A model generated the notes under the pieces. That model was not told the DNA's origin. It was given only the letters and a program-made list of their open reading frames with translations, and searched no databases. The position numbers and the translations under genes were made by a program. This document shows positions 29,742-42,055 of a stretch of 64,000 nt of DNA, in pieces; within the stretch, counting starts at the first letter, position 1; each line of letters begins with the position of its first letter. This DNA is from Pseudoxanthomonas sp. NC8 (GTDB taxonomy: Bacteria > Pseudomonadota > Gammaproteobacteria > Xanthomonadales > Xanthomonadaceae): contig CP060419.1 in NCBI GenBank assembly GCA_025232375.1, positions 3,223,001 to 3,287,000 of the forward strand, read 5' to 3'.

Positions 29742-30486
29742 TCAATCCCAGCCCGGCATCTGGTTGCCGTCCAGGCCGCCGACCTCGAACACCGCGGTGC
29801 GGGTGCCGCCAGCCTTCACCGGAAAGTCGATCCGCAGCACCTGAGCCTTGCGCATCTGCTTCCACAGGCCGCGGTAGTCCTCGATGAACATGGCGATGGC
29901 CTCGTCGGTCTTCGGCCGCCACGCGGACATCGGCCGGGCGGCGGCGTCATCAAAGGCGACCTTGAGCTTGCAGCCGCCGTAGCAGTCGAAATCGCCGCCC
30001 TGCAGCACCAGGTAGGCGCTGCGCTTCCATTCCGGATGGTCGCGGATCACCAGCTGCACGGTCGCCGGCGCACTGCCGCCGGTATCGACCGGTTCCTTGC
30101 TGAAGATCGCGGCCGAACGCTGCTCGCCCTTGCCGGCAGCCACCCGCGCGTAGTTCCACAGGGCGGTAAGGCGGCGCTGTTCGCGTGCCGCCTCGGCCTT
30201 GGCGGTGACTGCGGCCAACCCCGGCTCGACCACATCCGCGGCCGGCGTGCCCGGGTACTGGGCCAGTAATGCCGCGCCATGCACGCGCGCCAGCTCCCAG
30301 TTGTTGGCCGCCACGGCCGCGTCGTACTCCCGTTGCAGCCCGGCGGCAGCCTGCTCCCGGGCCTGGGCCTCGGCGGCGGCCTGCGCCTGGCGCTGGGCTT
30401 CGCGGTCGGTGCAGGCACCGGTCGGTCAGCAACGTCGCGCCACACAGCAGGGCGGCGAAGGCAAGGCGGCAACGGGTCGGACGCAT
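29742..30486 (-). CDS. predicted lipoprotein (N-terminal frameshift)
   Basis: The start MRPTRCRLAFAALLCGATLL at 30486 is a lipoprotein signal ending in a TLLTAC lipobox. An insertion near 30415 (CCGGTCGGT duplication) breaks the frame. The rest continues as a helical region (REYDAAVAANNWELARVHGA) and a folded domain with KRSAYLVLQGGDFDCYGGCK, then VAFDDAAARPMSAWRPKTDE and VLRIDFPVKAGGTRTAVFEV. Repaired length is about 245 residues. The C-terminal domain has two close cysteines (CYGGC). It is uncharacterised; position just after the M1 peptidase lipoprotein suggests a shared transcript only. Confidence 0.65.
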
Positions 30487-30548
30487 CGGCGGTCTCCTTC
30501 CGGAGGCGGAAACAGGGCGCGCCGGACGGACCGGCGCGCGCGATCGGT

Positions 30549-32563
30549 TTACGGCTGCGCCGGCGGTTCGGCACCGGCATCGGCATCCGCCGGAGCCGGA
30601 GCTGCGGCCGGAGCCGGGGCCGGGGTTGCGGCCGGAGCCGGCGCGGCGGCATCGGCCTTGGCCAGCAGCGCCTCGACCGAGCCGGTGGTGATCGGGTGGT
30701 AGCCGGGACGGGCGCGCACGAACACTTCGTGGGCGAAGGCCAAGGCCGTCCGGCGTTTTCACCAGTTCCTCGTAGATCGGCATGATCAGCTTGCGCCGGC
30801 CGACGCGCTCGATGAACTCGCCCGCGGCCGGGCGCGCGTCCAGGTAGCCGCTGCGGATCGCCAGCGGATACCAGCGCATGGCGATCTCGCCGTTCGGCGT
30901 GCCGGTGAAGTGGTACGCCGCATCCAGCTGCGCCAGCTGTTCGGGCTTGAGCGTGTCGCCCATGCCCTCGAGGAAATGCACCTGGTATGGGTGCCCCATT
31001 CACCGGCGACCTGCCGGTTGGGCAGCAGCGCGCTGCCGCGCCAGGCGATGCGCGCGGTATCGACGTTGGAGAAGGTGCGCGACTGCGCCTTGCTGGCGAA
31101 CGCCGGGATGCCGGGCTGGTTCAGCCATGCGTCCAGCTCTTCCGGGCGCACCACGTTCGGGTTCTTCGCCAGCAGGTTCTTCTTCAGGTACGCGACGAAC
31201 TGGTCGCTGTCGGCGCTCTGGAACGCATGGTCGTCGAACCAGCCGCGCAGGAACGGATCGAACACCTCGCGACCGAAGCGCTGCTCGAGGAACTGCAGGA
31301 ACCACGAGCCCTTCACGTAAGCGACCTCGCTCAGCGCCTCGTCCGGATCGCGCCCGGTCAGCGCCGGCAGCAGCAGCGCCTGGTCGGCCGGGCTCATGCC
31401 GGCCATGTCCTTCTTCACGCCGGCCTGGTCGATCTGGCGCTCCATCTCGGCCATCTCGTCGCCGTACAGCGCTTCGGTGATGCGGCCCTGCACGTAGGTG
31501 GTGAAACCCTCGTTGAGCCAGATGTCCTTCCAGCTGGCGTTGGTCACCAGGTTGCCCGACCAGCTGTGCGCCAGCTCATGGGCGATCAGCGAGACCAGCG
31601 ACTTGTCGCCGACGATCACCGTGGGCGTGATGAAGCTCAGGCGCGGGTTCTCCATGCCGCCGAACGGGAACGACGGCGGCAGCACGAGCATGTCGTAGCG
31701 CTCCCAGCGATACGGGCCGTACAGCTTCTCGGTGGCCGCGATCATCTGCTCGGTGTCGGCGAACTCGGCGGTGGCGCGCTCGACCATCGACGGCTCGGCC
31801 CACACGCCGCTGCGCGCGGAAATCGGCTTGAACACCAGGTCGCCGGCGGCAATGGCCAGCAGGTACGACGGGATCGGCTGCGGCATCTTGAACGTGTAGT
31901 CGCCGTCCTTGGCCGCGTTCGGATCGTTGTCGGCGCTCATCAGCACCATCACGTCCGGGCGGCTGGCCACGTGCGCGCTGTAGGTGAAGCGCACGCCCGG
32001 GGTGTCCTGCAGCGGCACCCAGCTGCGCGCATGGATCGCCTGCGACTGGCTGAACATGAAGGGCAGCTGCTTGCCCTCGGTCATCGACGGCTCCAGCCAC
32101 TGCAGGCCCGAGGCGGTCGGCGCGGTGTGGTAGGTGACGCGGATGCGCGCGTTGCGCTGCGGCGCCTCGATGGCCAGCCTGCTGCCGAACACCGGAACGG
32201 CGTCGGCCAGTAAGGGCGAACTGCAGCGGCGTCCAGGCGCCGGCGGCCTCGCCTTCGACCTTCTGGATGGCGAGCTCGCGGGTGTCGAGCACCAGCTGGG
32301 TGGCCTTCGGGTCGGTCCAGTCCAGGGTGTAGGTGGCGGTGCCGGCCAGCTGCTTCTGGTCGAAGTCCAGCTTCAGGTGGGGCCAGATCGGTGATCCGGA
32401 CCTTGTCCGGTTCGGCGAAGGAACTCTCATCATGGCGACGGGCGGACACGGCGGCCTCCTTGGCGGGCGTGGCCGCGGGCTGCGAGCCGGCCGGGGTCTG
32501 GTCGCCGGAACAGCCGCTGGCGACAACGACCATGGCGAGGGAAAACAGGACGGAAAGACGCAT
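30549..32563 (-). CDS. M1-family metalloaminopeptidase, lipoprotein (frame broken)
   Basis: Zinc aminopeptidase of the M1 family, leukotriene-A4-hydrolase-like, exported as a lipoprotein (lipobox VVVASGC from the ATG at 32563). The exopeptidase motif is FGGMENPRLSFITP (about residue 300). The zinc site is HELAHSWSGN plus the third ligand Glu in WLNEGFTTY. The C-terminal helical repeat domain follows (FNPFL-type region, KSGYL equivalents). The tail after KADAA is a 30-residue Ala/Pro repeat (APAPAATPAPAPA). Breaks are near 32390, 32210, 31005 and 30742 (CCAAGG). Repaired length is about 670. It should trim N-terminal residues of peptides in the envelope. Confidence 0.88.
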
Positions 32564-32732
32564 GTGAACGCGTGCTCGGGACAGGGATCGCGCCAGTTTA
32601 CCTCCCCCCAGCCTGGGCCTTGGCCCCGACCGGGCTAGGCACCGTGCCCGGCCAGCGCCGGCAGTTCAACCGGCGTGGTGCCGGATCCGGCCACGATCAC
32701 CGGCTTCCAGCAACCCCGCAGCGGGAGCCGGC

Positions 32733-34157
<1,425 letters not shown>

Positions 34158-34181
34158 CGGCCGCCACGGCCCGCGCGCGGC

Positions 34182-35566
34182 TCAGAGGATGTAGCGGCTC
34201 AGGTCCGGATCCTGGACCAGCTCGCCGAGGTGCGCGTCGACGTAGGCGCGGTCCACGGTGACGGCCTTGGCCGTCGCGGTCCGGGGCCTCGTAGCTGAGC
34301 GTGTCGAGCAGGCGCTCGAGCACGGTATGCAGGCGGCGGGCCCCGATGTTTTCCTGGCGCTCGTTGACCTGCGCGGCGATCTCGGCGAGGCGGTCCACCG
34401 CATCGCCGGTGAACTCCAGCCTCACCCCTTCGGTCGCCAGCAGCTCGACGTACTGGCGGGTCAGCGCGGCCCCTGGGCTCGGTGAGGATGCGGACGAAGT
34501 CGTCCTTGCTCAGCGCCGACAGTTCCACGCGGATCGGAAAGCGGCCCTGCAGTTCGGGGATCAGGTCGCTCGGCTTGGCCAGATGGAACGCACCCGAAGC
34601 GATGAACAGGATGTGGTCGGTCTTCACCGTGCCGTACTTGGTGGAGACGCTGGAGCCTTCCACCAGCGGCAGCAGGTCGCGCTGCACGCCCTCGCGGCTG
34701 ACGTCGCCGCCCGACGAGTTCGAATTGCCACGCTTGGCGACCTTGTCGATCTCGTCGATGAAGACGATGCCGTGCTGCTCGCAGGCCTCGATCGCCGCGG
34801 CACGCACGTCATCCTCGTTGACCAGCCGGCCCGCCTCCTCTTCCACCAGCAGCGGACGCGCGGCCTTGATCGCCACGCTGCGCTTGTGGGTCTTGCCGCC
34901 GCCGAGGTTGGCGAACATCTGCCGCAGCTGCTGGCCCATTTCCTCCATGCCCGGCGGGGTCATGATGTCCACGGATCCAGCATGGGCCGACAGTTCCAGC
35001 TCGATCTCGCGCTCGTCCAGCTCGCCGGCACGCAGCATCCTGCGGAACTTGCTCCGGGTGGAATCCTCCGGGCCCGAGACCTGCACCTCGGCGCGCGCTT
35101 CCGGATCGAAACCCATGGTCGGCGCGCGACGCGGCAGCAGCGCGTCGAGGATGCGTTCCTCGGCGCGCTCCTCGGCCTGCAGGCGCACGCGCGCCTTGGC
35201 CTGTTCGCGGTACATCTTCACCGCGGTGTCGGCCAGGTCGCGCACGATCTGCTCGACGTCCTTGCCGACGTAGCCGACCTCGGTGAAGCGGGTCGCCTCG
35301 ACCTTGACGAACGGCGCGTTGGCCAGCGTCGCCAGCCGCCGCGCGATCTCGGTCTTGCCCACGCCGGTCGGGCCGATCATCAGGATGTTCTTGGGCATCA
35401 CCTCGTTGCGCAGCTCCGGCTGCAGCTGCATGCGCCGCCAGCGGTTGCGCAGGGCAATGGCCACCGCGCGCTTGGCCTGCTGCTGGCCGACGATGTGCCG
35501 GTCCAGCTCCTGCACGATCTCGCGCGGGGTCATGGTGGCGGAAGTGTCGTTGATCTTGTGCGACAT
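34182..35566 (-). CDS. hslU: ATP-dependent protease ATPase subunit HslU (frame broken)
   Basis: AAA+ unfoldase of the HslUV protease. The start [20 protein letters not shown] is at 35566. Walker A is GPTGVGKT (residues 65-72), the pore loop is in [20 protein letters not shown], Walker B is [15 protein letters not shown], and the I domain lies between. The C-terminal part leaves the frame near 34473 and continues [20 protein letters not shown], then [20 protein letters not shown]. After a second break near 34277 it ends SRYIL, the C-terminal tail that docks into HslV. It lies 129 bases after hslV. Confidence 0.95.
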
Positions 35567-35695
35567 GGTTTGCTCACGAGGGGGAAGCCCCGGGTCAGGG
35601 GCGGCCGCGAAGCGGCGGGGCGTGGACGTTCACGGACGCGCCGGCAATCCCCGGGGAATCACGCGGCGGCGGCGCCAAGGGGATGGCGCGCGTCC

Positions 35696-36250
35696 TCAGA
35701 GTTCTTCGACCACGACATTGCGGTTGGTGTAGATGCAGATGTCGCCGGCGATGTTCAGTGCTTCCACCGCGATCGACCTTGGCATCCATCGGCGTGTGGG
35801 CCAGCAGCGCGCGCGCGGCCGACAGCGCGTAGGAACCGCCCGAACCGATCGCGATGATCCCGTCCTCCGGTTCGATCACGTCGCCGGTGCCGCTGATGAT
35901 CAGCGAGGTTTCCCGGTCGGCGACGGCCAGCAGCGCCTCGAGCTTCCCGTAGCGGCGCTCGGTGCGCCAGTCCTTGGCCAGCTCGACCGCGGCGCGCTGC
36001 AGCTGGCCGTGCTTCTCGAGCTTGGCTTCGAACAGTTCGAACAGGGTGAACGCATCGGCGGCGGCACCGGCGAACCCGGCCAGCACCTTGGCCCTCTCGG
36101 CCAAGGCGCCGCACCTTGCGCGCGTTGCCCTTCATCACCGTGTGGCCGAGCGTGACCTTGGCCATCGCCGGCCACGGCGACCGCCGTCGTCGGGCGCACG
36201 GAAATGATGGTGGTGGCGTGGAACACGTTCGGGTTCTGGCTGGGGTCCAT
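35696..36250 (-). CDS. hslV: ATP-dependent protease peptidase subunit HslV (frame broken)
   Basis: Threonine peptidase of HslUV. The start [19 protein letters not shown] at 36250 gives a propeptide; processing exposes Thr13 (TTIISV) as the nucleophile, as in other Xanthomonadaceae. Further blocks are [58 protein letters not shown] and, after a break, [19 protein letters not shown]. Breaks are near 36180, 36105 (CCTTGG on the minus strand) and 35776 (extra G). Repaired length is about 184. It precedes hslU in an hslVU operon. Confidence 0.93.
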
Positions 36251-36317
36251 GCGGCCTCCGGAAGCTGTCCGGAGTAGCTGGGGACGCAGGGGTCCGCGAT
36301 CAAGGGCGGCGCCGGGG

Positions 36318-36518
36318 TCAAAGCCTGGCGTGCTTCGGTCGTTCCACTTCCGGTTCGATGCCCCACGCCAGGTACCAGTCGTCGCCTGGGTTTCCGCCGG
36401 ATGCATGGTGCGCCCCGAACCGTTGCCGCAGGCCAGCGCATCGGCCGCGCAATAGCGGTCGCAGCCCCAGCAGATCCGCTCGGGATGCTTCGGATTCAGC
36501 GGAAACGGCCTTAGCCAC
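36318..36518 (-). CDS. DUF3079 domain protein (two frame breaks)
   Basis: Small Cys-rich protein of the DUF3079 family, hidden by indels. From a GTG at 36518 with a GAGGAG ribosome-binding site six bases upstream, the protein reads [40 protein letters not shown], then after a break near 36388 [17 protein letters not shown] and a TGA at 36318. The first break is the extra G after MAK near 36508. The CWGCDRYC and ACG cysteines suggest metal binding. Family members are about 65 residues and uncharacterised. It lies between xerC and hslV on the same strand. Confidence 0.72.
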   Translation of the reverse strand: MAKAVSAESEASRADLLGLRPLLRGRCAGLRQRFGAHHASGGNPGDDWYLAWGIEPEVERPKHARL

Positions 36519-36622
36519 GGTGCGCTCCTCTACCGGCCGCTGCAGGATGCGCCGTTCCGCCGTTACGGGCCCTGATCCAGCGCAAGCCCGCCACGCATTC
36601 AGGCTGCGCGTACCGGATCCGT

Positions 36623-37505
36623 TCAGCCGCCGCGCTTGCGCTTCGCACGCGGATGCGCGGCGTCGTAGACCTTGGTAAGGTGCTGGAAATCCAGGTGCGT
36701 GTAGATCTGGGTGGTGGCGATGTCGGCGTGGCCGAGCAGTTCCTGCACGCCGCGCAGGTCGCCGGAGGATTCGAGCACGTGGCTGGCGAAACTGTGCCGC
36801 AGCATGTGCGGGTGCACGTGCTTGAACAGCCTGGCGCGCGGCCAGCTGGCGGATCCGGATCTGCACCGCGCGCTGGCTGATCGGCCCCTCGCCACGGCCG
36901 GGGAACACGAACGCATCGGTACCGGCGCTGGTGGACGCGCGCCACTCGTCCAGCGCGCGGCGCGCGTGCGAACCGACCGGCACGCTGCGCTGCTTGCCGC
37001 CCTTGCCCAGCACCGTGATAAGGCCCACGTCCAGCTGCAGGTCGCGCCAGCGCAGCGCGCACAGTTCGCTCAGGCGCAGGCCGGAGGAATAGAACAGCTC
37101 GAGCAGGGCGCGGTCGCGCAGGCCGAGCGGCGCATCGGTCGGCACTTCAACCAGGCGCACCGCCTCGTCCACGTCGAGTACCTGCGGCAGCTTGCGTGGC
37201 GCCTTCGGTGCGCGCAGGCCGGCGGCCGGGCTGGCCGGGATCACGCCGTTCCGCAGCAGCCAGGCGTAGTAGCTGCGGCAGGCGGACAGGCGCCGCTGCA
37301 GGCTCTTCGGCGACAGCCCGCGGCGATACTCGGCGGCGACGAACTCGCGCAGGCGCGACGCGTCCAGCCGCACCGGTTCGCCCGCGCCCTGCGCCCGCGC
37401 CCAGTCGGCCAGCGCATCCAGGTCGCGGCGGTAGGCATCGAGGGTGTGCGCGGACATCGCCCGCTCCACCTGCAGGTGTTCGAGGAACGCGTCGATGCCG
37501 CTCAT
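36623..37505 (-). CDS. xerC: tyrosine recombinase XerC (one frameshift)
   Basis: Site-specific recombinase that resolves chromosome dimers at dif with XerD. The N-terminal SAM-like domain starts [20 protein letters not shown] at 37505. Catalytic residues: Arg in [15 protein letters not shown], Lys in [12 protein letters not shown], His/Arg in [20 protein letters not shown], His in [15 protein letters not shown], and nucleophile Tyr in [15 protein letters not shown]. The frame breaks near 36836 between RIRQLAA and [10 protein letters not shown]. The end RAKRKRGG is at 36623. Repaired length is about 294, typical. It is followed by DUF3079 and hslVU and preceded by DUF484, the conserved dapF-DUF484-xerC order. 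Confidence 0.94.
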
Positions 37506-37587
37506 CGGCAGCCGGACCGGTCGTGCATGCGCGACATGATGCGCGCAAACCGCAGGCGGAGCGACGGCCGCTTTTCCTGCGCCCGGC

Positions 37588-38288
37588 TCAGTCGTCGAAG
37601 CGCCGCAGCGCCTCGACCAGCGACTCGCCCATCATCCGCAGGAACAGCGTGCCCATGCCCGGGTAGAAGCGGTTGGCGTCGGCTGGCTGCCGACCGCGAC
37701 CAGGCCCACGCCGGTCAGGGCCAGCAATGCGCTGGACTGCACTTCCTCCTGGCGCGGGCCGTACAGCACCTCGTTCTTCTCGGCCTGCAGGCGGCCGCAC
37801 AGCGGCTCGCCGTCGCGCAGCGCGTCCCGGAACGGGAGCAGTTCCTGCTCGCCCTCGCCACGCACCTGCAGCCACTCGGCGTCTTCCATCCCCGCCACCG
37901 GGCGGAACGAGATCACCCGGACCAAGGTCGCCGCTGAAGTCCTCGGCCAGCGACGCGGCCATCGCGCGCAGCGTGTCCGCGTAGTTCTCCTGGCGCATCA
38001 GCGACAGGGTCAGCTGGTGGGTGCGCACCGCCAGCCGTTCGTTGACCTGGGCGTTGGCCGACAGTTCGGTAAGGCGCCGCGACAGCTCGCGGTTCTTGTC
38101 GCGCAGCACTTCCAGCTGGTAGCTGGCCAGCGAGGCGGTGCTGCCGTCGTCGCGCGGCACCACCAGGCTCAGCGCCAAGGTCGGGGAACTGCTTGAGGAA
38201 GCCCGGATGCCGGCGCAGCCGGGCGGCGACCTCGTGCGCGCCCAGCTTTTCCTTGGCCGTGCTTGTCGTGAAGCTGCTGGTCGCTCAT
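37588..38288 (-). CDS. DUF484 family protein (frame broken)
   Basis: GAF-like DUF484 protein found between dapF and xerC in many gammaproteobacteria. The start [11 protein letters not shown] at 38288 overlaps the dapF stop as ATGA. The helical N-terminus contains the family block [21 protein letters not shown] coiled coil follows ([20 protein letters not shown]), then the GAF-like domain with [32 protein letters not shown] and [20 protein letters not shown]. Breaks are near 38240, 38172 (CCAAGG), 37924 (CCAAGG) and 37680. Repaired length is about 233. Function unknown; co-conservation with XerC suggests a link to chromosome segregation or cell-wall precursors. Confidence 0.85.
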
Positions 38289-39121
38289 GCCTGCCATTCC
38301 CCTCGAAAACGAATGCCGTCGGTCCGGCCATGATGACTTCCGCGCCGTCCTCCGGCCAACGGATGCGCAGGTCGCCACCGGGCAGCGACACGGTGGCTTC
38401 GCGTGCGATGCGGCCGCGGCGGACCAGCGAGGCCACCGCCGCGCAGGCACCGCTGCCGCAGGCCAGGTCTCGCCGACGCCGCGCTCGTACACGCGCAGGC
38501 GGATGTGGTCCGGCGCCAGCACCTGGGCGAAGCCGACGTTGCACGACTGCGGGAATGCCGGCGAGCGCTGCAGCGCCGGACCCAGCGTGGCGACGTCGGC
38601 GGCAGCCGCGTCGGCGACCTCGATCACCGCATGCGGATTGCCCATCGACACCGCGCCGAACGCGACGCGGTTGCCGCCGGAATCAGCGCGTACTCGTCCT
38701 GCGCCGCAGCGAAGCCTGCCAGCGGCACGTCGGCCGGGGCGAAGCGCGGCACGCCCATGGCGATGGCGAAGCGGCCGTCGCCCAGGTTCTCCACCCCGTG
38801 CGTGCCGGCCGGACTGTCGACAACGAAGCGCGTGCCGGTGGCGGCACCGTCGCGGACCAGCCAGGCGGCGACGCAGCGCGCGCCGTTGCCGCACTGGCCG
38901 GCCGGGCTGCCGTCGGAGTTCCAGATGCCGTACGCGGCGACCGCGCCGGCGCTGCGCGGCGGCTCGATGGTCAGGATCTGGTCGCAGCCCACGCCGCGAT
39001 GGCGGTCGGTAAGGCGCGCGGCCAGCGCGGCGTCCGGCGCATCCGTGCCATCGCGCAGGTCGATGACGACGAAGTCGTTGCCGGCACCATGCATCTTGCT
39101 GAAACGCAGGCGCTCAGCCAT
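38285..39121 (-). CDS. dapF: diaminopimelate epimerase (frame broken)
   Basis: Converts LL-DAP to meso-DAP for lysine and peptidoglycan synthesis. The start [20 protein letters not shown] at 39121 is canonical. The first catalytic Cys is Cys77 in [14 protein letters not shown]; the second is in [20 protein letters not shown]. Other blocks are [10 protein letters not shown] and [11 protein letters not shown]. Breaks are near 38685, 38465 (within GVGETLACGSG) and 38298, where a lost G precedes the final EWQA and the TGA at 38285. Its start overlaps the lptM stop, and its stop overlaps the DUF484 start: a tight operon lptM-dapF-DUF484-xerC. Confidence 0.94.
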
Positions 39122-39314
39122 GCGTGCCGTCCGCCGGTGGCGCGGGTTCGACGGTCGCCGGTGCGGTCGCCGGCGCGGGCTCGACGGGCGTATCGGTCGG
39201 CGCCGGCTCTTCCACGGGCACCGGCTTTTGCGGCATCACCAGCGGACCCTTGTTGCCGCAGGCGGCAAGCAGCAGGGCGATGGCGGTCGCAGCGATCAGG
39301 GGCTTGGCATTCAT
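39114..39314 (-). CDS. lptM: LPS translocon maturation lipoprotein LptM (YifL-like)
   Basis: A 66-residue lipoprotein. The signal [19 protein letters not shown] ends in an LLAAC lipobox with Cys19, followed by GNKGPLVMP, the conserved GxKGPL block of LptM/YifL that binds the LptD-LptE translocon. The rest is a Pro/Glu/Ala/Thr-rich tail ([20 protein letters not shown]). The frame is intact. It immediately precedes dapF with an 8-base overlap, the conserved lptM-dapF order of gammaproteobacteria, which supports the assignment. Confidence 0.88.
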   Translation of the reverse strand: MNAKPLIAATAIALLLAACGNKGPLVMPQKPVPVEEPAPTDTPVEPAPATAPATVEPAPPADGTHG

Positions 39315-39361
39315 GTGCCCGAGTATAGCGAGGCGATGGCGAGGCGCTGCGGACGCGTGCG

Positions 39362-39784
39362 TCACCGCGGTGGACCGGGACCCTCCGCGGGCGGTTCCGG
39401 GCGCAACCACAGCCAGGTCCCGACCACCGCCATGCAGGCGATCGGCAGGCCCACCATCCAGGCGCTGTGTGACGGCACCGCGACCATCACCAGCAACAGC
39501 ACGGCCACGCACGCCAGCATCGTCCAGGTCGCCGCCCACTTGGCCCGGCGCGGTACCGCCCGGTCCCGGCGCCAGGCGCGGATCACCGGGCCGAAATGCG
39601 GATGGGCGAGCAGCCGCTGCTCCAGCCGGCTCGAGCCGCGCGTGGCGGCCCAGGCGGCGATGATCACGAATACCGTGGTCGGCAAGCCCGGCACGAAGAT
39701 GCCGACGATGCCCACGCCCAGGCTCAGGTAGGCCAGCAGCCACCATAAGGCCCAGCGGAAGCGGTTGCGGTCGCGATCAGCCAT
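39362..39784 (-). CDS. ybaN: DUF454 (YbaN) family inner-membrane protein
   Basis: A 140-residue membrane protein, intact frame. The family signature is the first helix pair LAYLSLGVGIVGIFVPGLPT followed by [20 protein letters not shown]. After a charged loop with HPHFGPVIRAWRRDRAVPRR come two more helices (TWTMLACVAVLLLVMVAV and WMVGLPIACMAVVGTWLWL). This matches DUF454/YbaN, whose function is unknown. It lies between the ptrB-type peptidase gene and lptM on the same strand. The start MADRDRNRFRWALWWL at 39784 is natural. Confidence 0.88.
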   Translation of the reverse strand: MADRDRNRFRWALWWLLAYLSLGVGIVGIFVPGLPTTVFVIIAAWAATRGSSRLEQRLLAHPHFGPVIRAWRRDRAVPRRAKWAATWTMLACVAVLLLVMVAVPSHSAWMVGLPIACMAVVGTWLWLRPEPPAEGPGPPR

Positions 39785-39809
39785 CGGCGCCGATCATAGT
39801 GCGCCGCGG

Positions 39810-41983
39810 TCAGGGCGTATCGGCCACGTCGAGCTGCTCGAGCACGAAGGCGTAGTACTCGGCCTGTTCGCGGAAGCGCTGGAAACGGCCGGACTTGCCA
39901 CCGTGGCCTGCTTCCATGTTCGTGCGGAACACGACCGGCTGCGCGCCGGTGTTCACGTCGCGCAGCCTGGCCACCCACTTGGCGGGCTCCCAGTACTGCA
40001 CCTGCGAGTCCCACAGGCCGGTGCCCACGAACAGCGCCGGATAGTCCTGCGCCCTGACGTTGTCGTACGGCGAGTACGAAAGCATGTAGTCGTAGAACGG
40101 CTTCTGCTCCGGGTTGCCCCACTCGTCGTATTCGTTGGTGGTCAGCGGGATGGATTCGTCGAGCATGGTGGTGACCACGTCCACGAACGGCACCTGCGCC
40201 ACCATCACCCGGTAGTCGGCCGGCGCCTGGTTGGCCACCGCACCCATCAGCAGGCCACCGGCGCTGCCGCCCGAGGCGGCGACGCGGCGCGGGGCGGCGT
40301 AGCCCTGCTTCACCAGCCCGCGGGTCACGTCGACGAAATCGTTGAAGGTGTTCTGCTTCTTCAGCAGCTTGCCGTCCTCGTACCACTGCCGGCCCATCTC
40401 CTGGCCGCCGCGGATGTGCGCGATCGCGTAGACCACGCCGCGGTCGAGCAGGCTCACCACCGGCCCGTTGAAGCCCGGGTCCATCGAGATGCCGTAGCTG
40501 CCGTAGGCGTACTGGAACAGCGGCGCGGTGCCGTTCTTCTCGAAGCCCTTGCGGTAGACCAGCGACACCGGGACCTTGACCCCGTCGCGCGCGGTCACCC
40601 AGACGCGCTCGGTCACGTACTTCGACGGATCGTAGCCGGGTACCGGCTGCTGCTTGAGCAGTCGACGCTCGCCGGTCGCGACATTGAGCTCGTAGGTGGT
40701 CGCCGGCGTGGCCAGCGAGGTGTAGCCGTAGCGCAGCCACGGCGTGTCGTGTTCGGCGTTGACCGACAGGCCCATCGAATAGGCCGGCTCGTCGGCATCG
40801 ACGTACTGCTGGCTGCCGTCGCCCTTCAGCAGGCGGATCCGCTCCAGGCCGCCGGAACGCTCGGCCACCGCGGTGAAGCCGTCGAACAGCTCGACGTCCT
40901 CGATGAACACCGCCGGATCGTGGGCCAGCCAGTCGCTCCACTGCGTGCGCGAGGTCGCGTCGCTGGGCGCGGTGGCCAGCTTGAAGTTGGTCGCCGGCTT
41001 GCCGTCGGCACCCGGGGCATTGGTGCGGATCACCCAGCGGTCGCCGAGGTGGTCGGCGTCGTACTCCACGTCGCGCTGGCGCTTGGCCAGCACCGCGAAC
41101 TGGCGCGGATCGGCGGCCGGCGCGTAGCGCAGCTCGGAAGAGACCGTGCTCTCCACCTCGATGGTGATGAAGCGGTCGTCGCGGGTGCGGCCGATGCCCA
41201 TGTAGAAACTGTCGTCGTGCTCCTCGTAGACGAGCGCGTCCTGTCCCACGGGCATACCGAGCACGTGCTTCTTCACGCGCACGGTGAGCAGCGTCTCCGG
41301 ATCGTTCTCGACGTAGAACAGGGTGCGGTTGTCATCGGCCCAGACAATATTGGGCGAGACGCCTTCGATCGTTTCCGGATACGCCTTGCCGGTCTCCAGG
41401 TCGCGGAAATGGATCGTGTACTGGCGACGGCCGACCGCGTCCTCGGCCCGGTAAGGATCCGGTTGTCCTGGCTGACCGCGTAGTCGCCGACGCTGAAATA
41501 GCCCTTGCCTTCGGCCATCGTGTTGACGTCAAGCAGCACCTGCTCGCCGGCGAAGTCGCCGCGCGCGTTGGCGGCCTGGAGCGACAGCGCATCGATGCCC
41601 GGGCCATCCTTGCGGCGCGCATGCACCGGGTAGTCCTTGCCGGTCTCGTAGCGCGAGTAGTACCACCAGCCGCGCTCGCGGTACGGCACCGAGCTGTCGT
41701 CCTGCTTGATGCGGCCGACGATCTCTTCGTACAGCGTGTCCTGCAGCGGCTTGAGCGGGGCCATCACCGCGTCGGTGTACGCGTTCTCCGCCTTCAGGTA
41801 GGCCAGCATGGCCTCGTCCTTGCGATCGTCGTCGCGCAGCCAGTAGTAGTCGTCCTCGCGGCTGGCGCCGAACGGAGCGGTGACCGCATGCGGCTGGCGC
41901 GCGGCATCGGGCGGGGTCGGGGCGGCGGCGGCGGTGGGCGGCAGGGTCATCAGCAGGGCGGGCAGCAAAAGGTGGAATTTCAT
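39810..41983 (-). CDS. ptrB: oligopeptidase B, S9A serine peptidase, exported (one broken section)
   Basis: Prolyl-oligopeptidase-family enzyme cleaving after basic residues in short peptides. A signal peptide (MKFHLLLPALLMTLPPTAAA) at 41983 implies a periplasmic form. Next are the propeller start TAPFGASREDDYYWLRDD and GYFSVGDYAVSQDNRILAW. The frame leaves near 41450, where CCAGGCCAGG reads CCGGTAAGG, and returns by 41282 (VKKHVLGMPVGQDALVYEEH). The catalytic domain is intact: Ser in AASGGSAGGLLMG, Asp in GLWDSQVQYWEPAKW and His in NMEAGHGGKSGRF, plus RGGQEMGRQWYEDGKL of oligopeptidase B. Repaired length is about 724. It follows a second S9 peptidase gene in tandem. Confidence 0.92.
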
Positions 41984-42015
41984 CGATGGGGTCCGGTCAG
42001 GCGGATTCCAAGACG

Positions 42016-42048
42016 TGAAAAAGACGCGCCCCCGGGATCCGGGGGCGC
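42016..42048 (-). terminator. intrinsic terminator after the upstream S9 peptidase gene
   Basis: A 9-bp G+C stem (GCGCCCCCG / CGGGGGCGC, 42026-42048) with a 5-base loop, followed on the minus strand by TCTTTTTCAC. This is a textbook Rho-independent terminator 8 bases after the stop at 42056. It separates the two tandem S9 peptidase genes transcriptionally. Confidence 0.85.
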
Positions 42049-42055
42049 GGTGTGG

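Noticed and set aside
30415..30440. CCGGTCGGT partial duplication in the lipoprotein signal region as a real tandem repeat
   Set aside because: A 7-base insertion that destroys the lipobox frame in an error-rich window; more likely an assembly artefact.
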